Shown here: piece by piece, positions 18,558-27,453 of the stretch
Layout: every line of letters starts with the position of its first letter
Position numbering within the stretch: the stretch's first letter is position 1
From: ENR-C587 sp942493235
Lineage (GTDB): Bacteria; Bacteroidota; Ignavibacteria; Kapaibacteriales; UBA2268
Length of the DNA stretch: 64,000 bases
Direction of reading: 5' to 3'
Assembly: GCA_942493235.1 (NCBI GenBank)
Contig: OW818676.1
Span: 2,108,001-2,172,000, forward strand
Made by a program: the position numbers and the translations under genes
Notes under the pieces: model-generated
Database searches by the model: none
Seen by the model: the letters and a program-made list of their open reading frames with translations, nothing else
What the model was told of the DNA's origin: nothing

Positions 18558-19079
18558 TTAGAAGCTATAACCTAAGTTAACGCCAAGGCCGAAAGAATTA
18601 TAATCACTTAAATATGTTACATCAGTTAAACCGAAACTTATGCGAAATATCGGCTCAATTGACCAACCGCCATCAAAAATCCATTTGTAAGCTGCTTCTG
18701 CACCGATTGTAAAATAAGCATCACTTTCGGAATTTGCTATATCCCATGACCAATAGCTGATTCTTGCACATGGACCAACAGAGAAACCTTCTAACGCTTT
18801 TTTCCCATCTTTAACTAAATCAAAATACCAGCGATATGTACCTCCAATACCAAAGCCAGTTAAAATATCACTATACCTGTAATACGAAGCAGATACCAGA
18901 AATGAGTTACTATTGCTTAGTTTGAATTCAAAATTTGCATTCAATACATCGGATACTAATAAGTCAATCGGGTCAATACTTACATTATATTTATAGCCGC
19001 CCTGTGTTTGTGCATTTGCACTTCCTGTAATTACAAAAATTGCCATTAAAGCAACGATAGTTGTGAGAATTCTTCTCAT
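18558..19079 (-). CDS. Small outer-membrane beta-barrel protein
   Basis: 173 residues with a signal peptide (MRRILTTIVALMAIFVITGSANA). The mature part is rich in alternating aromatic and polar residues and ends in a C-terminal Phe (GLGVNLGYSF), the mark of outer-membrane barrels. The pattern SVGPCARISYWSW ... YFTIGAEAAYKWIF ... YNSFGLGVNLGYSF suggests an 8-stranded OmpA-like or DUF3575-like barrel. Function is unknown. It is a single-gene transcript with its own terminator. Confidence 0.75.
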   Translation of the reverse strand: MRRILTTIVALMAIFVITGSANAQTQGGYKYNVSIDPIDLLVSDVLNANFEFKLSNSNSFLVSASYYRYSDILTGFGIGGTYRWYFDLVKDGKKALEGFSVGPCARISYWSWDIANSESDAYFTIGAEAAYKWIFDGGWSIEPIFRISFGLTDVTYLSDYNSFGLGVNLGYSF

Positions 19080-19199
19080 ATATACCCCTAAAAATATGTG
19101 AAAAAAAACAAATAAATTAGTTACTTTGCAAATATAAAGTATAAAAATAAGCTATGCAAGTAAAATTTCAATATTCATCGTAAATTAATCAAAATGAAA

Positions 19200-21002
19200 T
19201 TAGCTTACATTGTACATTTCATCAATTAGAACAGAGTAATTATGCTCAACAATATGGCGTTTTATACTCATTTTCGGAGTAAGCTCCCCACTTTCAATTG
19301 AAAATGGTTGAGAGAGCAGGCTGAATTTTCTGACTCTTTCATATTTGGCAAAATCTTTTTGTAACCTGTCTATGTCATTTTTAATAATTTTGACTATAGC
19401 CGGATTATAAGTTAATTCATCTATACTTGAATAAGAAATATTAAGCGACTCTGCCAATACTTTTAATTGATTGAAGTCCGGTGCAATCAATGCAGTAACA
19501 AATTCTCTATTATCGCCCAGTAGAATTACTTGTTCAATAAAAGGGCTTTGAATCAAAATATTTTCAATTGGTTGCGGAGCTATATTTTTACCGCCTGTAT
19601 TGACAAATATATTTTTTTTCCTGTCGGTAATTTTTATATTGCCTTTGTCGGTAATTTTAACTATATCGCCGGTATATAACCAGCCATCTTGGTCTATAGC
19701 TTCTGCTGTAGAAATTGGGTCGCCCCAATAGCCTTTCATAATGCTTGGACCGCGAACTAATAGCTCGGATTCGTCAGTGAGCTTAATCTCAAGGTTGCCA
19801 AGGGGTTGACCGATAGTGCCGATTTCCATATTATCTTCTCGGATAGCACAAACCATAGGAGAGGCTTCGGTTAGCCCGTAACCTTCTAACACCACAAATC
19901 CTGCTGCAATAAAGAATTCCGCTACATCAATAGAGAGCGGAGCACCGCCCGAAATAATAGTTCTAAGCCTACCGCCGATTTTTTCTCGTATTTTTGAATA
20001 TACCATTTTATCGGCTAATTTATGCTTAGCCCTCAGTGTCAATGAAACCTTACCATTTTGGAGAGAATAGACATAATTTTTGCCTACACTCATTGCCCAG
20101 TTAAATACTTTTTTCTGTGAAATCGGAGCTTTTTCATTAGCATTCTTTACTCTTTTGACTAACATCTCCAATAATCTCGGTACTGTAGTCAAAAAAGTAG
20201 GCTTGGTTTCGCTGAGATTTAATCCGACGCTTTCGATTGAATCGGCGATAGCTATGGTAGCCCCAATATAAACCGAACACATTAAGCCGCCTGTATATTC
20301 ATAAGCATGGCACCAAGGCAGATACGAGAATAATAAATCGGATTCTCTCAGATTAATTGCATCAAGAGCCGCACTCATATTTGATAATGAGTTGTTATGA
20401 GTAAGCATCACACCTCTTGGATTACCGGTAGTACCGCTTGTATAAATAATTGTACCTATGTCATCATTATTTATTCTATTGCGAATGTCTTGTAATTGAT
20501 GATAGAGAGCTTCTTTGGATTTGAGTTCATTGCCTCTTACTAAAATATCATTAAACGACTTTACGGCAAAATCTTCACTGCTGAAATCGCTATTTATTAC
20601 TACTATATGTCTTAATGAAAATAGAGTGTCCTTGAAATCCATTACTTTGTTAAGTTGCAATTTATTAGATACTATAGCAGCGGTAACCTGACAGTCGTTA
20701 AAAATATATTCTTCCTGCTTAGAGGTTAAAGACGGGAAAATCGGAACAACGATTGCCCCAATTGAAGATATCGACATAGCAGAAACAAACCATTCCACTC
20801 TGTTTTCTGAAGCGATGGCTACTCGGTCTCCCTTGCGGATACCAAGCTCTAATAATCCGAGTGAAAGATTATTGACTAAATCCTTCACTTCGGAGTATCT
20901 AATACCTATATATTTTCCGTCAACCTTTTTTAAAAACAGATCCTTATCAGGAAGTTTAGCACAAGTCTTAAAAAACATTTCAGGAATTGTCCTAAAACTC
21001 AT
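19200..21002 (-). CDS. Long-chain fatty acid--CoA ligase (AMP-forming)
   Basis: A 600-residue member of the ANL superfamily, which activates fatty acids to acyl-CoA through an acyl-AMP. The P-loop motif TIIYTSGTTGNPRGVML lies at residues 184-200. Later motifs include LEGYGLTEASPMV and GWLYTGDIVKITDKGNIKITDRKKNIF. The C-terminal lysine region (GELTPKMSIKR) carries the catalytic Lys. Length and motifs match FAA1/FadD15-type long-chain ligases. The N-terminus (MSFRTIPEMFFKTCAKLPDKDLF) is typical. It lies upstream of no obvious partner, and chain-length preference cannot be read. Confidence 0.92.
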   Translation of the reverse strand: MSFRTIPEMFFKTCAKLPDKDLFLKKVDGKYIGIRYSEVKDLVNNLSLGLLELGIRKGDRVAIASENRVEWFVSAMSISSIGAIVVPIFPSLTSKQEEYIFNDCQVTAAIVSNKLQLNKVMDFKDTLFSLRHIVVINSDFSSEDFAVKSFNDILVRGNELKSKEALYHQLQDIRNRINNDDIGTIIYTSGTTGNPRGVMLTHNNSLSNMSAALDAINLRESDLLFSYLPWCHAYEYTGGLMCSVYIGATIAIADSIESVGLNLSETKPTFLTTVPRLLEMLVKRVKNANEKAPISQKKVFNWAMSVGKNYVYSLQNGKVSLTLRAKHKLADKMVYSKIREKIGGRLRTIISGGAPLSIDVAEFFIAAGFVVLEGYGLTEASPMVCAIREDNMEIGTIGQPLGNLEIKLTDESELLVRGPSIMKGYWGDPISTAEAIDQDGWLYTGDIVKITDKGNIKITDRKKNIFVNTGGKNIAPQPIENILIQSPFIEQVILLGDNREFVTALIAPDFNQLKVLAESLNISYSSIDELTYNPAIVKIIKNDIDRLQKDFAKYERVRKFSLLSQPFSIESGELTPKMSIKRHIVEHNYSVLIDEMYNVS

Positions 21003-21053
21003 ATTATTCTTTCTCCAAATTTACAAATGTCTGAATTAATTATTTAATGCTGA

Positions 21054-21482
21054 CTATTCGACACTTAATAGCTCAATATCAAAATGCAAATCTTTACCGG
21101 CAAGCGGGTGATTAGCATCTAATATTATTTGATTTTCTTCGATTTTGTTAACGATAACTTGAATGAATTCATCTTCTGTCTGATATAATGTTAATTCATC
21201 ACCGATTTTCGGGTCATAGTCTTCAGGGAAATTTTCTTTGCCAAGTGCAAAAATCATTGATTCATCCCAATCGCCATAAGCTTGTGCCGCAGGGATGTTA
21301 ATAACTGATTTCTGTCCTATTTCCATACCAATAATACCATTTTCAAATCCCTCAATTACTTGATGATCGCCGATTGAAAATTTCAGTGGCTCTCTGCCGT
21401 AAGATTCATCAAAAATCTTGCCGTCATCAAATTTACCGCAATAATGAACGGTTACCAAATTACCCATTTGAGCTGTCTGCAT
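21054..21482 (-). CDS. FKBP-type peptidyl-prolyl isomerase, SlyD-like
   Basis: 142 residues, start at ATG 21482 with GGAG just upstream. It has the SlyD-type split FKBP fold: VTVHYCGKFDDGKIFDES, then PLKFSIGDHQVIEGFENGI and an IF (insert-in-flap) region with AYGDWDESMIF, then the C-terminal FKBP strand HPLAGKDLHFDIELLSV. It acts as a cytosolic folding helper and prolyl isomerase. The metal-binding His/Cys-rich tail of E. coli SlyD is absent. It is probably monocistronic. Confidence 0.9.
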   Translation of the reverse strand: MQTAQMGNLVTVHYCGKFDDGKIFDESYGREPLKFSIGDHQVIEGFENGIIGMEIGQKSVINIPAAQAYGDWDESMIFALGKENFPEDYDPKIGDELTLYQTEDEFIQVIVNKIEENQIILDANHPLAGKDLHFDIELLSVE

Positions 21483-21664
21483 GGATTCTCCATATTATAT
21501 GTTGTAAAAAAGGAAATATTTCAATATTTTAGAGATACTTTATCCTAAAATGCGAAATTAACTAAAATAATTCAAAAATCGTCATTAAATAAGCAAATTA
21601 TTTGTTTTTCTTTTATAAATTTGAATACTTTAAAGTTGCTATTAATTTACTTGAATTGAAAAAT

Positions 21665-23581
21665 ATGTATAAATTATTGATATTTCTGATATTTATTTTA
21701 TTGTCAAATATTTTGCTATCAAAAGAACAAACCGCTGACTCGTCAATAGTTGATTCTAATTATTCTATTGCACCTATGAGAGAGTTCGGAAAAATTTCTT
21801 TACTTAATACTACTGCTAAATTTAGAAGCATTAATAAAGAAAGTCTGCCGTACACCAATTATGTGGAATTTGCCGATTTATTAGAAGCAAATCTGCCTAT
21901 TTATCCACTAAATTTAGGGCAGTACGGAGCTAATAACGGATTTTATTCTTTTGGTGCTTATCCGAATAATACAGCAGTAAATTTTAACGGACGGAGCATA
22001 ACCGACAGGAGTTTTTTCAATTTTAATATTAATCAAATTGCACCTGAATACTTTGAGAACGCCGAAATATTTATAGGTTCTTCGGCAGTAATTAATCAAG
22101 ACAATGCCTCCGGCATGCTTATTAATTTGCAGGAAATCAGGTATAATACAAAATATCCATATACTAAGCTCTGGTATGCTCAAGCGGGTAGCTTATACTT
22201 AGCTTCAGACGGTATTTATAGCCAGAATATACACCCCAAGCTTAATTTTACTTTCGGTTTTAGAAGCCAAAGCTATGACGGTAATTATGCAAATTCTCAA
22301 TACGATTCTTGGAATGTACGTACTGGTGTAAGATTTAACCCAACGGAAAAAACAAGTATATCGCTTACCGAAATATTTACCAAATATTCCATTAATAATA
22401 ATGGCGGTATTAATATGGATACATCAGAGTTTATGAATGACCCGATTACCTCTATTACTAACTTTTATAGTTTTCAAACTAATGTATTTCGCAACGACCT
22501 AACGCTAAAAATGACTTCCATTTTAGCTGATGATTCAAGCTCGGCGATTAATTCCTCACTGTATTACTCTAATAGCAACTGGAGTAATTACCGAGATTCT
22601 ACTATGTATAATAATGTAGATGACACTCTTAGAGAAGCCGGGTACAACGAGTATTATCTGGGAGTTAATACAAGCTATGAGCAGAAACTGCTTAATACAT
22701 TTTCACTTCGTGGCGGCTTTGATGCAATGTATTTCAATACAAATTCTTATAAACTAAGTGCCGGCAATCAAGGCAGTAAATTATCTTTATTTGCGGAGCT
22801 AAGCACGGCTGTTTCCGATAATATCTCCGCTTATACCGGTCTTAGATTTACAAGCTATGAATCAATGCAATATACTTCATTTGGTGGCAGACTTACTTAT
22901 TCTGACAGTACTTTTAAAGTATTTACCGATTTATCATACTCTGAAGCATTACCCAATGATTTTCAGCTTAATCTAAAAAATAAAGAAAAACATTTATTGG
23001 GATTAGTTGACGGTAAATACAAATTCGATGATTTTACTATTCTGTTTAATGCTTATTATAGAAATACAAACAATCCGATTTACTATACCGCAATTAAAAA
23101 GGACAATACATTAATCGGTTCAGCAGTTAATCAAGCCGATAAACGAATGGCTTTCGGTGGAACTCTTGCTCTGATGGCGGAGCTTTATGAAAATTTCAAT
23201 ATAAAAATATGGAACATGTCTCAATATTCCGAGATGAATTCCGAAGATGAAGAGATAATGCCTGCTTTTTATTCCGGTATAGATTTAAGCTATACTATGC
23301 ACTTCAATAAAAGCTTTGTAACCTTTGGTTCAGATATAATTATAATTGGTAAGAATAAATCACTGCAATATGTACCGGTTAACAGGACATATATTAGTAG
23401 TGGTTCCTATTCCGAACTAAGTACTAATGGAATTAATTTGTATGCTCTTGCCAAATTGGGCAGAGCTTTTGTAAAGGTCAATTATAATAATACTTTATCA
23501 AGCCAATACTATTATACTTCTTACTACCCTATGCAGACGGCAAATTTAAGGATTTCCATACATTGGGAGTTCATAGATTAG
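21665..23581 (+). CDS. TonB-dependent receptor-like outer-membrane protein
   Basis: The start is placed at ATG 21665, the beginning of a clear signal peptide (MYKLLIFLIFILLSNILLS), rather than the TTG 63 bases upstream; this gives 638 residues. A plug-like segment follows (NNGFYSFGAYPNNTAVNFNG ... YFENAEIFIGSSAVINQDNASG). Then comes a long run of amphipathic, aromatic-rich beta strands that ends in LRISIHWEFID. This is the layout of a small TonB-dependent receptor. No TonB box or carboxypeptidase-like N-terminal domain is seen, and its length is short for the family. Substrate is unknown. It is the only plus-strand gene in its neighbourhood. Confidence 0.65.
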   Translation: MYKLLIFLIFILLSNILLSKEQTADSSIVDSNYSIAPMREFGKISLLNTTAKFRSINKESLPYTNYVEFADLLEANLPIYPLNLGQYGANNGFYSFGAYPNNTAVNFNGRSITDRSFFNFNINQIAPEYFENAEIFIGSSAVINQDNASGMLINLQEIRYNTKYPYTKLWYAQAGSLYLASDGIYSQNIHPKLNFTFGFRSQSYDGNYANSQYDSWNVRTGVRFNPTEKTSISLTEIFTKYSINNNGGINMDTSEFMNDPITSITNFYSFQTNVFRNDLTLKMTSILADDSSSAINSSLYYSNSNWSNYRDSTMYNNVDDTLREAGYNEYYLGVNTSYEQKLLNTFSLRGGFDAMYFNTNSYKLSAGNQGSKLSLFAELSTAVSDNISAYTGLRFTSYESMQYTSFGGRLTYSDSTFKVFTDLSYSEALPNDFQLNLKNKEKHLLGLVDGKYKFDDFTILFNAYYRNTNNPIYYTAIKKDNTLIGSAVNQADKRMAFGGTLALMAELYENFNIKIWNMSQYSEMNSEDEEIMPAFYSGIDLSYTMHFNKSFVTFGSDIIIIGKNKSLQYVPVNRTYISSGSYSELSTNGINLYALAKLGRAFVKVNYNNTLSSQYYYTSYYPMQTANLRISIHWEFID

Positions 23582-23658
23582 TTATTTGATTTGTTATATT
23601 TTATGAAGTAAATATGATTTTACCTAATATAGCAAATGATATAAGTCTTTTTTAAGAT

Positions 23659-24402
23659 TTAAAAGCTTGTATATGCTTTTCCTGTGGACTTTTGAAGGAT
23701 TTCTATATCTTCTGATTTTACATTTTTAGGGATATAACCGATAGGCATTGCTGCAGTGGTTTCAATATAGCAATAACCGGATTTATTAATGGATTTTTCA
23801 ATCGGGCAGGCAATAGCTGCGGCAGCATGATGAGCTGAATCCATTAATAATAGAGCAGTACCGTACCCCATATTACGCAAGATAGCGACTAACAAAATAC
23901 TCTTGTCAGTACAAACGCCTTTATTCATATATACTGTCTCGTAGTGAAAGTATATGTCGGTATCAGGGCTCCAATTCTCGGCTAAAATGTCAACTGCTTT
24001 AACTGAGTCGTAAGGTATGAACTGAACAAAAGCACTGGCGAACTCCGGTAATTTTTCTTGGGGAATATCATTTTTACGAGCCAGAACGATTAACTTATCA
24101 GTTATCATTTTAATTAGATTGTCGTTATCTTTGATATTGAGAAACTTACCGAGTGAAGCCTCCTTTGTAAATCGCAGTCTTTTATCCGATTTCTTATAAT
24201 AGTCGTATGTCTTGGAATTCAGAATTAATTCAATAGTGAATGTTTTACCCTGATATTGCCAATTGAAATTTCTCTTGAAGATTTCTGAGGATGTGGATTC
24301 GCTTATAAATATAATAACTAAAAATAGGATAAGAATAAAATACTTTAATCGATACGGATTATTTGTTGCCTTGTTAATATGTAAGTGCGAAATATTTAGC
24401 AT
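23659..24402 (-). CDS. Transglutaminase-like cysteine protease domain protein
   Basis: 247 residues with an N-terminal hydrophobic segment (about residues 18-38, LKYFILILFLVIIFISES) acting as signal or anchor. The C-terminal half shows a transglutaminase-like triad: Cys in MNKGVCTDKSILLVAILRNMGYG, His in MDSAHHAAAAIAC and an acidic residue in YCYIETT. Bacterial members are mostly proteases or of unknown function. Probably located in the periplasm. A B-type hairpin follows between it and nothing obviously co-transcribed; the next gene upstream (deoxyhypusine-synthase-like) is 64 bp away. Confidence 0.75.
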   Translation of the reverse strand: MLNISHLHINKATNNPYRLKYFILILFLVIIFISESTSSEIFKRNFNWQYQGKTFTIELILNSKTYDYYKKSDKRLRFTKEASLGKFLNIKDNDNLIKMITDKLIVLARKNDIPQEKLPEFASAFVQFIPYDSVKAVDILAENWSPDTDIYFHYETVYMNKGVCTDKSILLVAILRNMGYGTALLLMDSAHHAAAAIACPIEKSINKSGYCYIETTAAMPIGYIPKNVKSEDIEILQKSTGKAYTSF

Positions 24403-24427
24403 TGTTTTTCTTTGTTTTATTAATCTA

Positions 24428-24452
24428 CTCTCCTACGCAGAGCGTAGGAGAG
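24428..24452. repeat. Intergenic hairpin, ACGCAGAGCGT family
   Basis: Perfect 11-bp stem CTCTCCTACGC (24428-24438) - AGA - GCGTAGGAGAG (24442-24452). The core ACGC-AGA-GCGT recurs at 26078, 30291 and 51472, with variants at 27469, 30234 and 50924. It may also act as a terminator for the deoxyhypusine-synthase-like gene. Confidence 0.8.
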
Positions 24453-24466
24453 AGAAATATTTTTTA

Positions 24467-25495
24467 TTACTCGTTATTTAACATATCCGAGAATCTAAAT
24501 TCTTCACGCTTGCTTCTATCGGCTTTATGATAAGCATAAGATGCTATCAGAGGTAGTGCGATAGTAACTTCGCTGAATACCATTTGCTCGTAAGTAGTTT
24601 CTACTTTACCCCAAGAACTGGCTTCTTTTAAAGTAGAGCCTGAAAGAGCACCGTCGCGTTCATCGGCTACAGTGATTTGTACAGCATATTTATGCATTGG
24701 AACTTCTTTTTCAAGAATTTCTGCAGCCACTACTATATCTTGAGTAAAGTTTTTAGGAACACCACCACCAAGCATAAAGATACCTGTGTCTTTAGCATTA
24801 ATTTTGATTTTAGTGATTTCTAAAAAGTCTTTTGCCGAATCTAGAGTCATATAGTTTTTGTTATGGAATTGATGGTGCACCAAACCGAAACCGGCTGAAC
24901 AGTCAGAGAATGCCGGTACAAAGATTGGAATACCTTTCTCGAATGCAGTGCGTACAATAGAATTTTCGCCTTTACCATTTAATTCAAGCCATTTGCCCAT
25001 TTCAGAAACAAATTCTCTTGAGCTATATGGTCGAGTTTCTAATGAGTTGGCGATTTCCGCAATTGTCATGTCGCAAACGCGTAATTCTTCTTCATCAATA
25101 TATGTATCATAGATTCTGTCAATCATTAATTCACGTAATTCATTGTCATCAACGAATTGAGTTCCTTGATAATGTCTGAACCCGAGAGCTTCAAAGAAAT
25201 CTTGGTCAACGATATTAGCACCGGTTGATACGATTACGTCTATCATATTGGCTTTCATCATATCGACTATGATTTTTTTCATACCGGCACTGATTAATGA
25301 ACCGGCTAAAGTTAATATTATAGCACAGTCTTTATCTTCAACCATTCGAGTAATAATATTAGAAGCACGATACAAATTACGTGCTTGGAATGCTGTCTTT
25401 CCCATAGCATCGACTAACTCTACTGCATTGAATTTTGTAATGTCGATATGCTCTACTAATGTTTCTTTGTTAAGGTAATCCTCTCTGATTGCCAT
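24467..25495 (-). CDS. Deoxyhypusine synthase family protein
   Basis: 342 residues, clearly of the deoxyhypusine synthase fold. It has NAD-binding motifs (CAIILTLAGSLISAGM, VDVIVSTGANIVDQDF), FVPAFSDCSAGFGL, and the conserved Lys context GGGVPKNF near residue 247, equivalent to the catalytic lysine of the eukaryotic enzyme. In eukaryotes and archaea this enzyme transfers aminobutyl from spermidine to eIF5A/aIF5A. Bacteria lack that partner, and bacterial relatives act, where known, on small polyamines (homospermidine-type reactions). The true substrate here is therefore open. It is a single gene with no polyamine genes next to it. Confidence 0.85.
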   Translation of the reverse strand: MAIREDYLNKETLVEHIDITKFNAVELVDAMGKTAFQARNLYRASNIITRMVEDKDCAIILTLAGSLISAGMKKIIVDMMKANMIDVIVSTGANIVDQDFFEALGFRHYQGTQFVDDNELRELMIDRIYDTYIDEEELRVCDMTIAEIANSLETRPYSSREFVSEMGKWLELNGKGENSIVRTAFEKGIPIFVPAFSDCSAGFGLVHHQFHNKNYMTLDSAKDFLEITKIKINAKDTGIFMLGGGVPKNFTQDIVVAAEILEKEVPMHKYAVQITVADERDGALSGSTLKEASSWGKVETTYEQMVFSEVTIALPLIASYAYHKADRSKREEFRFSDMLNNE

Positions 25496-25590
25496 TTTCT
25501 ATCTCTCCAAATTTTTAAAATACAAAGTTATTTATTGACTAATATTAGACGAATATTTATATTTATATTTTAATCAGAGCTTTGGGTACT

Positions 25591-25663
25591 TATAAAGTTA
25601 TAAAGTTATAAAGTTATAAAGTTATAAAGTTATAAAGTTATAAAGTTATAAAGTTATAAAGTT
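25591..25663. repeat. Tandem 8-bp repeat TATAAAGT, about 9 copies
   Basis: Perfect array of TATAAAGT across 73 bp, about 95 bp upstream of the deoxyhypusine-synthase-like gene's start. Likely prone to slippage. Confidence 0.95.
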
Positions 25664-25666
25664 GAA

Positions 25667-25855
25667 AGTGGTGGCTGGTGTCTGGTGGCTAATCTTCAAA
25701 TTCACCTCAAATGGAGGGGTGGCATCGCGAAGCGATGACGGGGTGGGTTCTTTCTTCGGAATTCGGAATTGGGAATTGGGAATTGGGAATTGGGAATTTG
25801 GAATTGGGAATTGGGAATTTGGAGAGTAATCAGCCCCACGCTTCAGCGTGAGTGG
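25667..25855. repeat. Composite intergenic repeat, copy 2, with GGAATTG array
   Basis: Matches 15282-15441 in its flanks (GTGGCTGGTG, GGAGGGGTGGCATCGCGAAG, GAATTTGGAGAG, CAGCCCCACGCTTCAGCGTG). The internal cassette differs: 25759-25823 is a roughly 7-bp GGAATTG array in which 25771-25794 has four G3 tracts separated by AATT. Confidence 0.8.
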
Positions 25856-25898
25856 CAAAGTAATACATCTCAAACATCAAGAGACTGGCTAAAAAGTT

Positions 25899-25976
25899 GT
25901 CATTCTGAACGAAGTGAAGAATCCAGACAAAGCTAAATGTTGATAATTCTGGATTCTTCGTTACACTCAGAATGAC
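25899..25976. repeat. 78-bp interrupted palindrome (family A), copy 1
   Basis: Arms GTCATTCTGA...GAATCCAGA and TCTGGATTC...TCAGAATGAC around a 20-base centre. Two related copies lie at 27679-27755 and 50772-50849; the centre of this copy is in the opposite orientation to those. Some homology continues to about 26013 (GTCTAAAAAGTAATAA in reverse). Confidence 0.85.
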
Positions 25977-26077
25977 GATTTGGCTATCTTATTACTTTTT
26001 AGACAACCTCCTTTAAGATTAAATATGGATAATAGTGGCTGGTGTCTGGGGACTGGGAAGAAGGAATTTGCACGTCT

Positions 26078-26102
26078 CCTTACTACGCTCTGCGTAGTAA
26101 GG
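26078..26102. repeat. Intergenic hairpin, ACGCAGAGCGT family
   Basis: Perfect 11-bp stem CCTTACTACGC (26078-26088) and GCGTAGTAAGG (26092-26102), loop TCT. The surrounding 26040-26150 is the reverse complement of 50880-50990 (a composite unit). Confidence 0.8.
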
Positions 26103-26454
26103 CTGGTCTTCCAACATTGTTGGATGTTGAATATTGGTAGAAAAAAAGTGGCGGAAAATCTTTCAACCTCACCCAAACCCTCCCCAAGGGGAGGGCTTAA
26201 AGATTATCTATGGATAGCGAGAGTAATCAACCCCATGCTTCAGCTTTGGGTTACAAGCATTTTTTGAGTTTGAAAATTGCAATAAAAGCGGTAATTATAG
26301 GATATTGTGCATATTTGTTTATGAATCTTTTTACTGGGTTTTGTTCAATAAAACTATGAGAATTAGATTTACCTATCAATTTTTGAAATTAAATAATCAA
26401 AATTTCTTATTTTTGAATTCTAATTATTTGACAAACATTTGTTTTGGTTAGAAA

Positions 26455-27453
26455 ATGAATTTTGATAAAATAGTATTTGCAAATCCGGAATATTTTTGGC
26501 TTATATTAATTATTCCAATAATAGTTGTTTTTAGGATATTTCGCCGAAAGACAGCTTTTCCGGAATTGATGTTTTCTAATAGCTCGGGTCTTAAAAATTT
26601 GACAAAATCATTTAGGCAGAGATTTAGTTTTCTTCCATTTGTTTTAAGGATTGTTTCTTATGTTTTTATTATTCTTGCACTTGCCAGACCCCAAATCAAT
26701 TCTGTAGAGAAAGATGTTCATACCGAAGGCATTGATATTGTGCTTGCTATGGATGTCTCTACTTCTATGGAAGCAGAAGATTTCAAACCAAATAGATTAG
26801 GGGCTGCCAAAAGTACCGCAAAAGATTTTATCGATTACAGATTAAATGATAGAATCGGTTTGGTTCTGTTTGCTGCCGAGAGTTTTACTCAATGCCCTGT
26901 TACTTACGACCATAATATCCTGAAAAGCTTTTTTAAGGATATTAAAACAAAAATGCTCGAAGACGGTACGGCAATCGGAATGGGACTATCTACTGCTATA
27001 AGCAGACTTAAAGATAGCAAATCAAAAAGTAGAGTAATTATTCTGCTGACTGACGGTGTCAATAATACAGGCAAAATATCGCCTCTTACTGCCGCCGATA
27101 TTGCAAAATCTTTTAATATCAGAATTTATACCATCGGGGTAGGTACTAAGGGTAAGGCACCGGTTCTTGTTGATACTCCTTTTGGAAAGCAATATGCTTA
27201 TATGGACGTGGAAATCGATGAAGACTTACTTACAAATATTGCAAAAAATACCGGTGGCGAGTATTTCAGAGCAGTAAATAATAAAACTTTAGAAAATATC
27301 TACCTTAAAATCGACAGATTAGAAAAAACAAAATTAAAAGAAAATTCCTATAAAACAAACGAAGATAAATATTTCTACCCACTTGCAGTAGCATTTGCTT
27401 CAATATTGTTAGAATTATTATTTTCATTTGTATTATTCCGCAGAATTCCATAG
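26455..27453 (+). CDS. BatA-like von Willebrand factor A domain membrane protein
   Basis: 332 residues. It has an N-terminal BatA region with two membrane segments (about residues 12-27 and 62-78, FVLRIVSYVFIILALARPQ), a vWA domain with a MIDAS motif DVSTS near residue 99, a second MIDAS part in LLTDGVNNTG, and a C-terminal membrane helix (YPLAVAFASILLELLFSFVLF). This is the exact layout of BatA in the Bacteroidota Bat operon. The usual neighbours (MoxR ATPase, DUF58 protein, BatB, BatC) are not in the window, so here it stands alone between repeat islands. Role: probably stress or envelope related, by family. Confidence 0.88.
   Translation: MNFDKIVFANPEYFWLILIIPIIVVFRIFRRKTAFPELMFSNSSGLKNLTKSFRQRFSFLPFVLRIVSYVFIILALARPQINSVEKDVHTEGIDIVLAMDVSTSMEAEDFKPNRLGAAKSTAKDFIDYRLNDRIGLVLFAAESFTQCPVTYDHNILKSFFKDIKTKMLEDGTAIGMGLSTAISRLKDSKSKSRVIILLTDGVNNTGKISPLTAADIAKSFNIRIYTIGVGTKGKAPVLVDTPFGKQYAYMDVEIDEDLLTNIAKNTGGEYFRAVNNKTLENIYLKIDRLEKTKLKENSYKTNEDKYFYPLAVAFASILLELLFSFVLFRRIP

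Larger units (their letters stand above)
25496..26454. other. Gene-free repeat island upstream of the BatA-like gene
   Basis: 959 bp with no gene. From left to right it holds a TATAAAGT tandem array, composite repeat copy 2 with a GGAATTG array, a 78-bp palindrome, a G-rich stretch with an ACGCAGAGCGT-type hairpin, a CCAACATT..ATGTTGG hairpin, a CCCTCCCC-AA-GGGGAGGG hairpin (26178-26195) and a CCCCATGCTTCAGC fragment. The last 170 bp are AT-rich and should contain the BatA-like promoter. Confidence 0.7.

Noticed and set aside
25591..25823. Tandem repeats considered as a CRISPR array
   Set aside because: Units of 7-8 bp with no spacers and no cas genes.
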